DNA of 64,000 bases from Phallusia mammillata. Its lineage: Eukaryota > Chordata > Ascidiacea > Phlebobranchia > Ascidiidae. The DNA lies in contig QLIY01000181.1 in NCBI GenBank assembly GCA_003260075.1, positions 132,695 through 196,694 of the forward strand. The letters run 5' to 3'. The notes under the pieces are model-generated. The model made no database searches, was not told where the DNA came from, and worked only from the letters and a program-made list of their open reading frames with translations. The translations under genes and the position numbers were made by a program. Below are positions 12,312-23,063 of this stretch, piece after piece (within the stretch, counting starts at the first letter, position 1; every line of letters begins with the position of its first letter).

Positions 12312-13440
12312 ATTAGTTTCAGTATGTAATCTTTTTCCAAACGTTGCCGGGCACTTTTCGTTTTCTGTACCTTTTGATCTAATAATGTAACCAAGTATAT
12401 TTAGCTTTTAAAAACAATTTTTTATCACAGCTTCTAAAACTTATTTTCAAAAATCCTTTTCAAGCATGCCTCATGGAATTTCTGATCCGGTTTAGCGCAC
12501 AAAAATAAAGTAGTGCGCTTTGTTGCTATAAAAAGTTTAACAGATGTCTGGCAGCATTTATAAAATTGCGTCACTTTCCTGGTTACGTTTTACAACAATG
12601 ATTCTATTCATGTTGGTTGGTGTTAAATTTTTACACATATAGAACTGTTTGTCCGCCATTTAAACGGAAAGCAATAGCCGTTTAAGGTTTGGTGACCTCT
12701 TGTTACTCGGCACATGTTAGTACTGTTACAAAAAAACGTTTATTCTGTGATTGAACTGCACAGAGTACAATAAATACCCTTCATTTTTCGACAAAACGTT
12801 TACATTTTGCATGCGAATACAAATTTAAAAAAAACTTGGAACCTACATAATAAACAAGCTTTTATTAAAATGTTTATTTATTTATTTAGGAACACTATAC
12901 ACGGACTTGAAAAGTAATTTGATCATAAACATTACTGCCAGAGTGTATATAGAATACATCGTTCAGACGTTTCGACAATCTCTGTTGTCATCATCATTGC
13001 AGGTTGTCAATCAAGCTGTAGAACACGGTATGTAAAGCACTAAGGAAAAAAGGTAAATGCCAGGTGGTTTTTTATTTGCTTGACAACCAATAATGACAAT
13101 CGTGCGTTCGTAGCAGCGTCGGACATCAGGCTGATGAAAGCGAGCACGGTTTAGAATGAAGTAGAATTACTAGTAACAACACGAGTGCGATTTTCTATAC
13201 ATACGGATTTTAAAATTATTAAACTGTACAATAGCCAAACGTAACACACATTTTAAATGATGACATACAGGCAAAGTTTTTAGTTTATCTGATTACAACA
13301 TAGACTGTGGAGAATTCTTGTAGTCCCATTGGTGCAAGTGTTCGAAACTTTCGGTACATTTTCCACTGAAAAAGCAGTCGCTTTTTGCCGGTTTCAAAGG
13401 GGCGTGAAGTGTACAAATATCTTAGGGGGGCGTGGACAAA
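12312..13440. other. MFS upstream region with a repeat shared with 50240-50360
   Basis: No gene. A block at about 12930-13010 (ACGTTTCGACA... then TTGCAGGTTGTCAA) resembles 50290-50350 upstream of the intact MFS gene, in the same orientation. The duplication unit therefore included 5' flank. Confidence 0.45.
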
Positions 13441-13443
13441 AAA

Positions 13444-13454
13444 CCCCCCCCCCC
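13444..13454. other. C-run spacer, no clear local duplication
   Basis: Eleven C bases. The inverted counterpart at 53075-53085 also has a C run at almost the same paralogous place. I do not see the usual repeated flank. Confidence 0.6.
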
Positions 13455-13894
13455 TGGTTTAAATTAATCCAACGATCGCAAGATTTTACGGAAGAATTAT
13501 TAACCAAACGTCACTTCCTTGGAGCTACAAACAAGATCGTGTTAACTTTTAAATCTGACATCCTGAATAATCTCGCTGTTACAAATTGAATCGTCGTGAG
13601 AAAGCACTGAAAAATTTATTTTGAAGAAGTGGTAAACCAACTGCACAATTTCATTATCTGTTTGGTTACTTTTATCGTATTATTAGGACAAAGGTATATG
13701 GGATAAGATGAAGATTCTGTTATATTTTGGTAAGCTTAGTTATCTTCCCTTGTCTTGTTTAAAAATCCCTTGTTTCGTTCTGTGTTGGTTACTTATGCTG
13801 GTTTCTGCTGTTTTAGTCTACAAGCAGCAAATTTTGAGTTGATAAAAAATAAAGTAAGAAAAAATTGTGTCAAAAAATCAGGGACAAACAGGTA

Positions 13895-14930
13895 TGAACG
13901 CTTCAACCAAATTGCTACAAGATCAAGAATAAGTTATTGCTCTATTTGAAAGAAGATGGGTATTTTTATTTGCTGTCTTGCTGCGTCTTAGTGGTTTTGC
14001 ATATTCTTGTTTCGGCCGATATCAACGATATTTACGTGTCGCTCTTCAACGTTAGCTATTTGAAAGTGGATTGGATCACCGTCGCACTCAATGTATCCCC
14101 TTTCTTCATTTCATTGCCATTAATATATTTTGCACTCACGAAACAAGTCGGGTTTCGATCTTTTGCCAATACATCGGCGTTTGGGGTATTTTTGCCATGT
14201 TAAACCGCAGTTTATTTGCAGTAATGGTGATTGGCCAAACTTTCAACGGCATCGTTTCGCAGTTGCTTATGACCATCGCTCCATTTATTGTTGTACTTTG
14301 GTTTCCTGAAAACGAAGTAGATACAGCTATACGAGTAATCATATTCGCTGTGTTCTTTGGAATGATTCTTGGATGTATTTTACCTGTAACAATTTAAAGA
14401 CCCATTTCATCTCGGTTGTTACAGCACCAGCAACGGTTGCATGGGCGTCCGCAGGAAAAAAATACAGCTATTGTTAAGTAATAATGTTCAATTCATTTAA
14501 TGTGTTGTAAAACCTCAACCTGTTCTGTTACAGCTTGTAGTAGATGGGTTTAACGGGGTTGATACCAACGACGTCTTTAATTTATGTGCCAATAATTTAT
14601 GTGCCAATTTATGTGTAATTTATGTTTCTGAAAAACACTGTGTGAGTGTTCATCGTGTTTAACTTTAAGTTGCGGATTTTCCGACCTTATGCGTTTTTCG
14701 TTTTTCCAAGGGAGGGCACATACCTAGCGCTGCTCTATTCAGTCGCTGGACGTGTAATTTCAATGTCTCTTGGAATTCTTGCTGTATTGGAATTCTTGCT
14801 GTATTGGAATTCTTGCTGTATTGGAATTCTTGCTGTTTTGTGTTTATTTCGTTTAACGTTGGTGTTCTATTTTGTTTACTTTTCTCACCAACAACAAGGG
14901 ATTACAAGTAAACGAAAGATCTTAAATTGA
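13895..14930 (+). pseudogene. MFS (SLC49/FLVCR-like) pseudogene
   Basis: The start MNASTKLLQDQE is followed at once by a stop (TAA) where the paralogue reads EEV. Recognisable pieces in shifting frames follow: FERRWVFLF, SADINDIYVSLFNVSYLKVDWITVALNVSP, LTKQVGFRSFAN, then MLNRSLFAVMVIGQTFNGIVSQLL and WFPENEVDTAI up to GCILPVTI-stop at 14397. The middle is lost. A C-terminal remnant (LLYSVAGRVISMSLG) sits at 14720-14785 and runs into a tandem repeat. Multiple frameshifts and a large deletion make this a pseudogene. Confidence 0.85.
14770..14838 (+). repeat. 17-bp tandem repeat, about four units
   Basis: The unit GGAATTCTTGCTGTATT is repeated head to tail. It arose inside the MFS pseudogene from the codons for SLGILAVL and shifts the frame with each unit. 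Confidence 0.85.
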
Positions 14931-14949
14931 CCCGTAATAAAAGTTAGAA

Positions 14950-15202
14950 CAGAGTTGCAAGCGGGCCCGAAATCTGAACCAGAACCCGGCCCGAACCCGG
15001 CCCGAACCCGGCCCGAACCCGGCCCAAACCCGNNNNNNNNNNNNNNNNNNNNNNNNNNNNNNNNNNNTAAATGGCGGACACGGAACGTAAAGTCAGGCCC
15101 GTTTTAAGCCCGTTTTCTCACAAATACCTAAGCCCGAACCCGGCCCGAACCCGGCCCGAACCCGAATCCGGTCCGAAAAGCCCGGCCCGACTTGCAACTC
15201 TG
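14950..15202. mobile_element. hAT-type MITE with GGCCCGAACCC repeats
   Basis: The ends are CAGAGTTGCAAG and, inverted, CTTGCAACTCTG. The 8-bp target duplication AGTTAGAA is at 14942-14949 and 15203-15210. The interior is short tandem GGCCCGAACCC units with an N gap (15033-15067). It is the same family as 24026-24454. Confidence 0.9.
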
Positions 15203-15210
15203 AGTTAGAA

Positions 15211-17012
15211 CACATGATTTGCACAACACGTGTTTCAGCCAAGAATTATTATAGCTTTCGTAGCAACTTTGTAATCACTATAACTTTGTATGCACTGTTA
15301 CATGTGTCTGATCGTAGTAAATTTAAATCAACTTTTATTTATTTTGATGGAGGGAATTGCCAACCAGGTTTGCGTTGTTACTGCATAATAACTTGTGCGA
15401 TGTATATAGCAATATAATAAAAAATCTCTGTCTAATCATATAATTCTAAACTGTAAAATTTAAAGCCATGTAAATCAAGAAGCATTCCAATATATCATGT
15501 AAAAAACAATCACCGGTATGTTTTGTGCTGTAAGATACAAGACTTATTCGCAAGTTGGAACTGAAGTCTATAGGTCATGTTTTCGGATACAAATACGATT
15601 CAGCACGATTTTCCTACAAAAGTGCAAATTTTGAAAAATATGCGTATCTTGACCAACTACATTGTTCTTAAATTGTTTAGGTATTTCTTCGACCAAGCTG
15701 ACGTCACGTTTGAGACCAGGTAAAGAGATTCTAATTTTACTTTTATTATTGACACCTCGATTTGTAATTTATTAAGTTCTTAAAACATAAGTTTTAAACG
15801 TTACTTTCTACAGCAGTTTACATCTTTATCAACTTTGTAACAGGGTAGTAATGCTAAAAAAGTTTAATTTTCAAGTTCAGTTTGTCAGTAAATTAGTTAA
15901 ATCAAGCAACACTTTACACTAACCTAAAAAGTAATTTCACAAAAATACATAACTGCAGGTAAAAGCGGTTTCCTAACGCCTGATTCATTGCAATTAAAAA
16001 CTTTCGGCCATTATTATGGAAAGTTAACAGAGAAATAATGACCAGCCGTTTCTGCTTGAAGAGCTGTAGCGTACTTGTCCCAACCAATGCTGTGGTCATT
16101 TTTAATACTTGTAAATGAGGTGGACCTATTATGATCAATGTTTTGGTAGCCAGTTTGTGAGTTCTTCAATGCGTTAGGCCGATAGTGAAAGCGTTATGAT
16201 CATTGAAAGGCACAATACCTATTCTAGGTTGAGGCAACGTGACATCAGGTTTTGGTAACATAGGCCCAGATGTGGTCTCATAGTATCTTTTACCACAACA
16301 CGATTTTATGTCCGTTTAAGGCGCTTGGAGACAACACATTTGTTGTGAGATGTTTGATCAACTGTTCATGAATTCTGCTGTCAAGTCAGTAAACCAAAAA
16401 CACTGCGACTATATCTTTAACAACTTATATACCGGTATTGCGAATTAGGATTAAAACTAAATGAAACAATAAGTATAAGCTGCAGACAGAACAGTGTACT
16501 ATTTGGACACATAGTGTCTTATTAGTGCAAGGTGAAGTTATATAGGCCGTATTAGCTCGTGTGGTCATCTAACGACACTTCAATTTGTTGGTAGTGACAG
16601 GCTGAAAAGCTCACCTGAAAAAAGTTTTCCAAAAAATCGGATTGTGTAAAAATACTTTAACATGTGGTGCAATATCAATTTTCAGGCGTAAGTCAAATAT
16701 ATTACAACTGATTTATAAGTAAAGACAGCTCTTCGCTACCAAGTCCGTCTGGGCTCTGGCTTAAGCTTGAATAAAACGGACTTGACTCTGGCCTGACCTC
16801 ACATTCGGCCTCATTTGTGCCACAATTTTAGCAACTTTTAGACTTTAGTTCGGCTTTAAAAAATTGGGTAAGGTTTGGGGTTTGGTAGCAGGTTTAGTCC
16901 GCATTGTTTTGGATTTGACCACATTACTGTCTTGACAAACAACATGCAGGTTTCTTTAAATTATTACGACTATATTACAATGAAATACATACTACACATG
17001 TTGCAGATCATT
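15211..17012. other. Inverted-duplication sequence without genes
   Basis: 15460-15990 matches 45640-45020 in reverse complement. I see no exons. The long frame 16875-17408 overlaps and lies antisense to the last exon of the SUEL-discoidin gene and is not treated as a gene. Confidence 0.5.
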
Positions 17013-20000
17013 TTAACATGTCAAGTATTCATGGCGCAAACAAGTGCGACCTTGATAGCTCTGCGCCACAAGGCGAAGTTTTACAGCTATGATAGGGTTT
17101 TCAAAAATGTGGGTCACTTTTGTATCTTTGTCGCTGTTGCCGTTGAATACCTGAAAAAACAAATACTTTATGTGTACAACAGTTTCGCCCACCCACAAAA
17201 AATAAACAAACAAAAAGCTATATCCACAATTGATAAAACAAAGCATAAAAACTTGACACTTTTCTTCTTACTGTTTTACACTTCAGTTTGTTATATTTTA
17301 TTTACTTTTATTGCTGTTTTACTTTTTGTTTCATTAATGTTTTATCCTATGGTTACATTGAAGATGCCAGTTGGGCATAGTATATATTTCACGATATTCG
17401 TCGACTGATTCCGCTCGGAAAATGTTTTTCGTTCTTGGTCCAAAAAAAGAAAGCATGCACTTACAACCACATTTCCGGCAGAATTTGTCACAAAATTCCA
17501 ATGATTGTCAAGTGGTCCCATGAAACCAATCTTGTATGATGTCGTCCATTCGTGATATATACCACCGTTTCGTCCTTGAGTTATAACACCTGTAATTTTG
17601 GTAGCGTCTTCCAAATTCACTTGGATCCATTGTCCAACCGCCTCTACACAATTTTACACGTAAATTGCCAAAAGTATTTACTTTAAACGGACACAATAGC
17701 AGTAGTGATGTCCAAACCAACTAATAAATTTCTCCCACGCTTCTGTTCAAGTTGCGACAGACCTAATTTTTAATCTAAGTTTTTATTTGATTTACGATCG
17801 GTTGCTTATCACATGTATTGTGATTTAATTTGAGTTACGATTTATCACTTAATTTTTACTTTGTTCGACCTTATAATCTGTCACCATAAACGCAAATTTT
17901 GACTTTTATGGTTTTCGTTTGGATTCGAAGTTTAGTAGACAGCATTCTCAAGCAATATGTGGTAGACAAACGTCCGACCTTATTTGTGCACCTTTGAGTT
18001 ACACGAAGTATGCACTTCCTTCTGCAATTTATTTGTTTCTTCTACTGCTAACAATGTATTTTACCACATAACAGTAAAAAGCAGGTTATAAAATGTATGG
18101 GGAATCTTGCACTTATTAAAATGTGTGATGCCCCCAACATATCAGTTTAGAAAACAATTTTGCTGCAGGTAATTGCCTTTACAAAACACAAAGGTTTACT
18201 TACGATTTTCAGCACACCAACTACCCTCGTTCGTCCCAGGATTGTATGGTTGGTCCAATCTTCCATATTTTGAACGATGCCTTATAGAACGTGTGGACGA
18301 AGCAGAAATTGCGCTGTCTGGAATATAGCCAGATGCAAGTCCCAATTTGCACAACGACTCTACACAATTGTGTCAAGAAGTTTCAAAACATTAAGAAGAG
18401 AATGATATCCAACCATAAAAGCATCAAGCCCATAAATGACAGGTGGTATTGGCTGGTGTAACTGTCTAACGGCACTCCGGTTTGTTGGAATAACAAGCTG
18501 AAAAGCCATGCCTCTGCTAGTTCTGCTCCATGTCACAACAGGACATAAACCGTGGAGAAAACTGGTTCACAATGCCCAAGCAACTGCTTGGAAATTAAAG
18601 TAATATACAATCAATTTGATAGTAATACCGTATCTAATACCGATCCAACAATTGTTCCTTATACTAGTTTTTGCTTTATATCGTTTCAACGCCATACGGC
18701 TGTTTCGAATTAATTGACCCAGTGCAATTGCGTTGCTATCTTTCTTTACTGAGCGTACTAAATACGGCTCAACCCACCATAAATAAATGAATGACTTTGG
18801 GATTAAAATATTAAGATAGGAAATCCTATAAATTGTATGGAGCAATATGTAACATACCTCTGTTTGCTTGAAAGAATGGGCTGTTTGTGTTTCCAAATTT
18901 CTCTGTGTAGCAGCACGAATTAGTTTGACCGAGTGTACACATATTGCAAAGTTATGAAACGAGATTTAAGATGGACGAAAACTTACCGTCAAGCTCGTTG
19001 GTCGTTTTGCAAGCTGCCTCGACATCACAAGTACCATCTTAAATAAAATACGTTTTGAAGTTTTTTGTTTAGACCAAAATTTTAAGGTTTTAGTCGAGTA
19101 CCTGTCAATGCTGGAACACAGACGTAAACAACGTAGATATATTTCCATTCCGTATTTGTCGGACATCCCTCGCTACCAAACATTTCATCGCTCGCTGTAA
19201 GCTCACATCGATTCAAATCAGTACACTTTGCAGCTATGCGAAAGTTTGCTCTGTGAACTCGACAACGTTTCTCGCTGTTTCCAACACTGCAAAAATGAAA
19301 AAAATCGGTCATGTTCCTGCAACCCTACATACGAAGATTCGTTGTTGGTGTAAAGCAAGGCAAACCTCCCAACCAAACATTTGTTTCAAAATGTTTACAT
19401 GTTTAAGAAAATATACTATGCTCCTACAAGTTGCTGAAGTTCAGATGTTTGCAAAAAGTTTCAGATGGTTAGATGTTAAAGATATTGTATTACCGTATTA
19501 TTATAGATCCCAAGCAAATTAATGGGGAGTCAAAATTACAGCCGTACAAGGTTTGCCTCTACCTTTACGTTTTATTGTTCCCACAGCAGGTGGCTTTTAA
19601 AATACTATTTAATAAGTGATGACATTCAAAATCCTGGTAATGCCAGATGTACTTTGTATCTGTCGGATTTACTTAGGAATAAGTTACCAACAGATGAAAT
19701 TAGTTTGTCATTGACGAATAAGAAATGCTATGAATCTATTAGGAAAAATATTGAGTTTATATAGGTCTACTGCTGAAAATTGACAACAGGTTTGTCATAC
19801 AAATTTTACTCGACAAAAGATGGGGGGGGGGATTACCAACAGATGAAATTAGTTTGTTTTTGACGAATAAGAAATGCTATGAATCTATTAGGAAAAGTAT
19901 TGAGTTTATATAGGTCTACTGTTGAAAATTGACAACAGGTTTGTCATACAAATTTTACTCGACAAAAGATAAGTTGTTGTTGTTTCTTTTCTTCTATTTT

Positions 20001-20195
20001 TTTAATTTTGTTTCTTGAACAACCAGAAATAAAATATTGGAGGAAAGAAATCATACGGTGTTTCAGTGTTTGTTCTTCCATATTCAGCGTTGATGACGTC
20101 AATCACCTGACTAGAATTAGCGCAGTAAATAGTATTTGATTCTCCTTCAGGAATGTATATCGTGTTCCTTGTTTCACTGTACTGGGCCGAAAAAC
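17013..20195 (-). CDS. SUEL-type lectin plus F5/8C secreted protein (first exon not found)
   Basis: Exons, 5' to 3' on the minus strand: 20195-20057, 19286-19102, 19037-18987, 18902-18858, 18359-18204, 17643-17465, 17150-17013. All junctions agree in phase and give about 297 residues. Residues 1-108 are a SUEL/rhamnose-binding lectin domain (PF02140 type): YCANSSQVIDVINAEYGR, then NFRIAAKC, NRCELTAS, FGSEGCP, W-K-Y-I-Y-V-V-Y-V-C. A short Cys linker follows (DGTCDVEAACKTTNE), then the 45-nt linker exon common to the family. The F5/8C domain is LCKLGLASGYIPDSAIS, YGRLDQ, GQWIQVNLED, TGVITQGRN, ending EYLTC-stop. Two carbohydrate-binding module types in one secreted chain suggest a recognition lectin. 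A phase-1 signal peptide exon must lie beyond 20200, where G-run joins disturb the assembly. Confidence 0.8.
19522..19764 (+). other. Possible terminal exon, unrecognised
   Basis: An open frame ends RNKLPTDEISLSLTNKKCYESIRKNIEFI-stop, with AATAAA about 260 nt downstream (20028). Composition is more protein-like than most intergenic frames and a good acceptor (TTCCCACAGCAG) precedes it. No domain is recognised, and it may be chance or a fragment of a plus-strand gene inside the intron of the lectin gene. The 3' half is repeated after the G run at 19822. Confidence 0.25.
19822..19831. other. G-run spacer with back-jump duplication
   Basis: Ten G bases followed by a near copy of 19687-19800. 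Confidence 0.75.
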
Positions 20196-20291
20196 CTGGA
20201 ACATTTAAACGACCTCTCCATAAAAAACAGTTTTGCTTCTAAAAAAGGTTAAACATTCCAAATAATATGAGCAATAATTTAAAACTTTTGC

Positions 20292-20301
20292 GGGGGGGGG
20301 G
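20292..20301. other. G-run spacer
   Basis: Ten G bases. The sequence after it (20302-20415) reappears at 20594-20705. Confidence 0.7.
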
Positions 20302-20415
20302 CAAGGTTAATTTTATATTTCCAATCTTACATGCAGGAATTAACTTAGAAAAAATGACTGAAAATGTAAAGACTTGAAAAATACAAATGTAGTAATCAGT
20401 AAACAGGAATCAATT

Positions 20416-20425
20416 GGGGGGGGGG
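20416..20425. other. G-run spacer
   Basis: Ten G bases end the first copy of the 20302-20415 block. The second copy at 20594 reads through this point into different sequence. Confidence 0.7.
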
Positions 20426-20841
20426 AAACACTTATACGCGATAAGTGAGATGTAAAACACGACATGCCTCACGCGACAAGAAAAGCACTTGCTAGATAAG
20501 TGCTAATCACACAAAACTTGCGCCCGGGTCAGCTCTTTTCAGAATACAGAAAACAAATACCACAAAGTGCAGACGTAGGTGTTGTTTTGGGGAAGGTTAA
20601 TTTTATATTTCCAATCTTACATGTAGGAATTATCTTAGAAAAAATGACTGAAAATGTAAAAACTTGAAAAATACAAATGTAGAATTCAGTAAACAGGAAT
20701 CAATTCACTTCTGGCAAGTAATTCTAGAATATAAGTAGATTTTTTTGAACTGCTTCATAACGTGCGTCGCCAATATGGCCAAACAACAAACGGAAATGAT
20801 TTTTGTTCATTAATAAATTTATAACTTATTTATATATCTGC

Positions 20842-20933
20842 ATGCAGGACGGAAGAGCTACTATCACCATAACTCACGTCAGTCGCACATTCAGCGAATT
20901 TTCGATAGATGGCGCAGAAGCTGTAAATAAGTG
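20842..20933 (+). other. Possible isolated coding exon
   Basis: After a good acceptor (TCTGCATGCAG) the frame DGRATITITHVSRTFSEFSI then DGAEAVNK-stop is open and well composed. No partner exons or homology are recognised. Recorded only as a candidate. Confidence 0.2.
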
Positions 20934-23040
20934 AAATTAATTTTTTTTGTCTGATACACGGCTATTTAATCAAAATGGTAGAAAACAAAAACAAAAAAAC
21001 ATAAATCTCACCCGGTTTAAAACGATATCTTGCAAGCGATTTTGTAGAGGTTAGCAAAGCATTAACATCCTACTTAACTGATACTAAATGCAAGATTGTG
21101 CAATTTTATACTTGTAATAATATGCAGAGTGTGCATGTGTGTACGTATCTGTAAAAACTTTACAATAAACCGAGGTGTTTGTTTAGAAATAACCCGTAAG
21201 TCTGATTTATAATTATGCTGATTTATGATACAACAACATATAACCCAAGTAAAAAAGCTTTTCAAACATTTGCGGTGGATTTGAGTAACTAGGGTGGACC
21301 AACATCATAATTGCTTGGGACATCTATAAAACGTTATTTAGACTTGTCGGAACGACTAAAATGTGTCAAATATGTCCCATACTTGCCAAAATATTTATCG
21401 CAACATTTTATTTTTATTTTTTCCCTTGCTGAAACCTTTTGATTTGAAGCTGAACCGGACGTTTTGTTTCTTTGCCTTGTGTTGTAGAATGCTTTGTTTT
21501 GTTTAAACATTATTAAACATAAACCTTCACATTGAGGGCGATAATGCAAATCCACTTTTTCATCAAAACATGAAATTGCATTTCCACTAATCATGTTTTT
21601 TCTGTTCATTTGTCTTTGTGAACTGCCGCCATCAACTATATTTTTTTGTGTTAAAAGTAGTGGTTCCCGACCGTTTTGTAGTAACGGCGCCCTTTATTAA
21701 ATCAACAATACTTTTGCCCACAACTTAAACTACTCGCTCTTTAGAAGTTTATATGTTACTGCAATAATATTTGGAGCTGTAATTTTGGCCACATTGTAAT
21801 GATCATTTGCTTCAATTGAGACTGGATCTTCTTTTAAAAAAATTGTGATCCATCAATGAACATCTAAATGTCATTAATTCTTTTATTTTTGGAAGTGTTT
21901 TACTATAGTCTATAATCATGTTGAAAATTGTTTTGTGATTCCGCTAAACTTGGGACTATTGTCTGGCTATACTACAGCCTACACGGTTAATGTCTTGCAG
22001 TCTCACTATCTGCAGGTAGTTGATCATCGTATCCGCATATTGATTGTATGTGAAAACTGTATTTGTTTGGTATGTAGCTTAGCTATGTGTGGAGATTGGT
22101 CATGTTTGAAAAGCCGATAATCCCGAAGAATGCCAACAGTCATCCACAGTATACAATTTAGTCTGATTGATAATTGTTCTGACTGAGTATACAGTACTCT
22201 TCGGTTGCACAGAAGCATTGGTTCTCTGTTAAAACGAGCAAAAAGGTTCGTAGTCGGCTAGCATGCAATATGGCACGACACGTTTCTGTCTACCAGTGGT
22301 TTGAAACGATTTGATTTAAAGCGAGAGGCACGCGTACGCATTGTTTTGCTGCCTATCTGATAACGCTAGCAAGAAGCATAACAAGGCTTGTTTCCTGCCT
22401 TTAAAAAGCGCTCCAGAATTTAATTTAAGTCAGAAGAGGGGTCTCTATTTACATTTCCCTTTGCCACGTTGTTGGTAAAAACATTATGGCACTTTTCTTC
22501 AAAGTGTTTGAGTTTGTTCCTAATAAAAACTGAGCAAGCGCAATGTCTGCAGTTGCTTTATTCTTTCCGCAATACGATATTTAACAAACCACCAACTCAA
22601 AAAACATCCAAAATTTGTACACAATTTAAACAAGTTTATTAACATTGTCACATTGAAATTGTCATTGTTAAACAGTTTTGTAAAACAATAAAAGACACCG
22701 AAAAACATGGGTTGGTCAGGTAATTACTTTAGTATTTAAATGGAGCTTGTACGTGTACGAGGCAATGTTGCCAATTCTTATTTTTGAAGTATAATAGTGT
22801 TTATGATAAATTTTGTGTTTGCACAAATCCATTTAAAGAAATGCTAAGAGGGGCGCCAAAATAACGTTTCATTCACAAACACACGTTCGTTGCCCAAAAT
22901 CTTACATTTGCGTCGACACTTCCAAATATGATAACAAAATAACTATTTATCCGTTTATAAATATACCAAGCAAAGATTAGTCAAATTTTGGTTATAAGCT
23001 TATATCTTTAGCTTAAACCAAGACCATCTAGGTATATCTG
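20934..23040. other. Intergenic, nothing recognised
   Basis: AT-rich sequence without supported exons. The block near 21660 (GTGGTTCCCGACCGTTTTG, then GGCGCCC) resembles a hAT terminus, but no matching end or target duplication is found. Confidence 0.4.
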
Positions 23041-23063
23041 CATAACATCACATGCCTTTAAAG

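Larger units (their letters stand above)
5640..20200 (+). repeat. Left arm of a large eroded inverted duplication
   Basis: Blocks here have reverse-complement counterparts in 43960-56470, in mirrored order. The discoidin gene 6757-8701 pairs with 56235-54223. 10320-10520 pairs with 54190-54005. The MFS gene 10912-12311 pairs with the truncated copy 53150-54003. 13450-13700 pairs with 53110-52890. The MFS pseudogene at 13895 pairs with one of the opposite MFS copies. 15460-15990 pairs with 45640-45020, and 18480-20195 with 44840-43960. Each arm has private insertions and deletions. Confidence 0.75.

Noticed and set aside
14770-14838. CRISPR-like repeats
   Set aside because: The 17-bp units are adjacent without spacers and arose within an MFS pseudogene in eukaryotic DNA.
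16875-17408. 177-residue plus-strand open frame
   Set aside because: It overlaps, antisense, the last F5/8C exon of the SUEL-discoidin gene, which has splice signals, matching phase and strong homology to the other copies.
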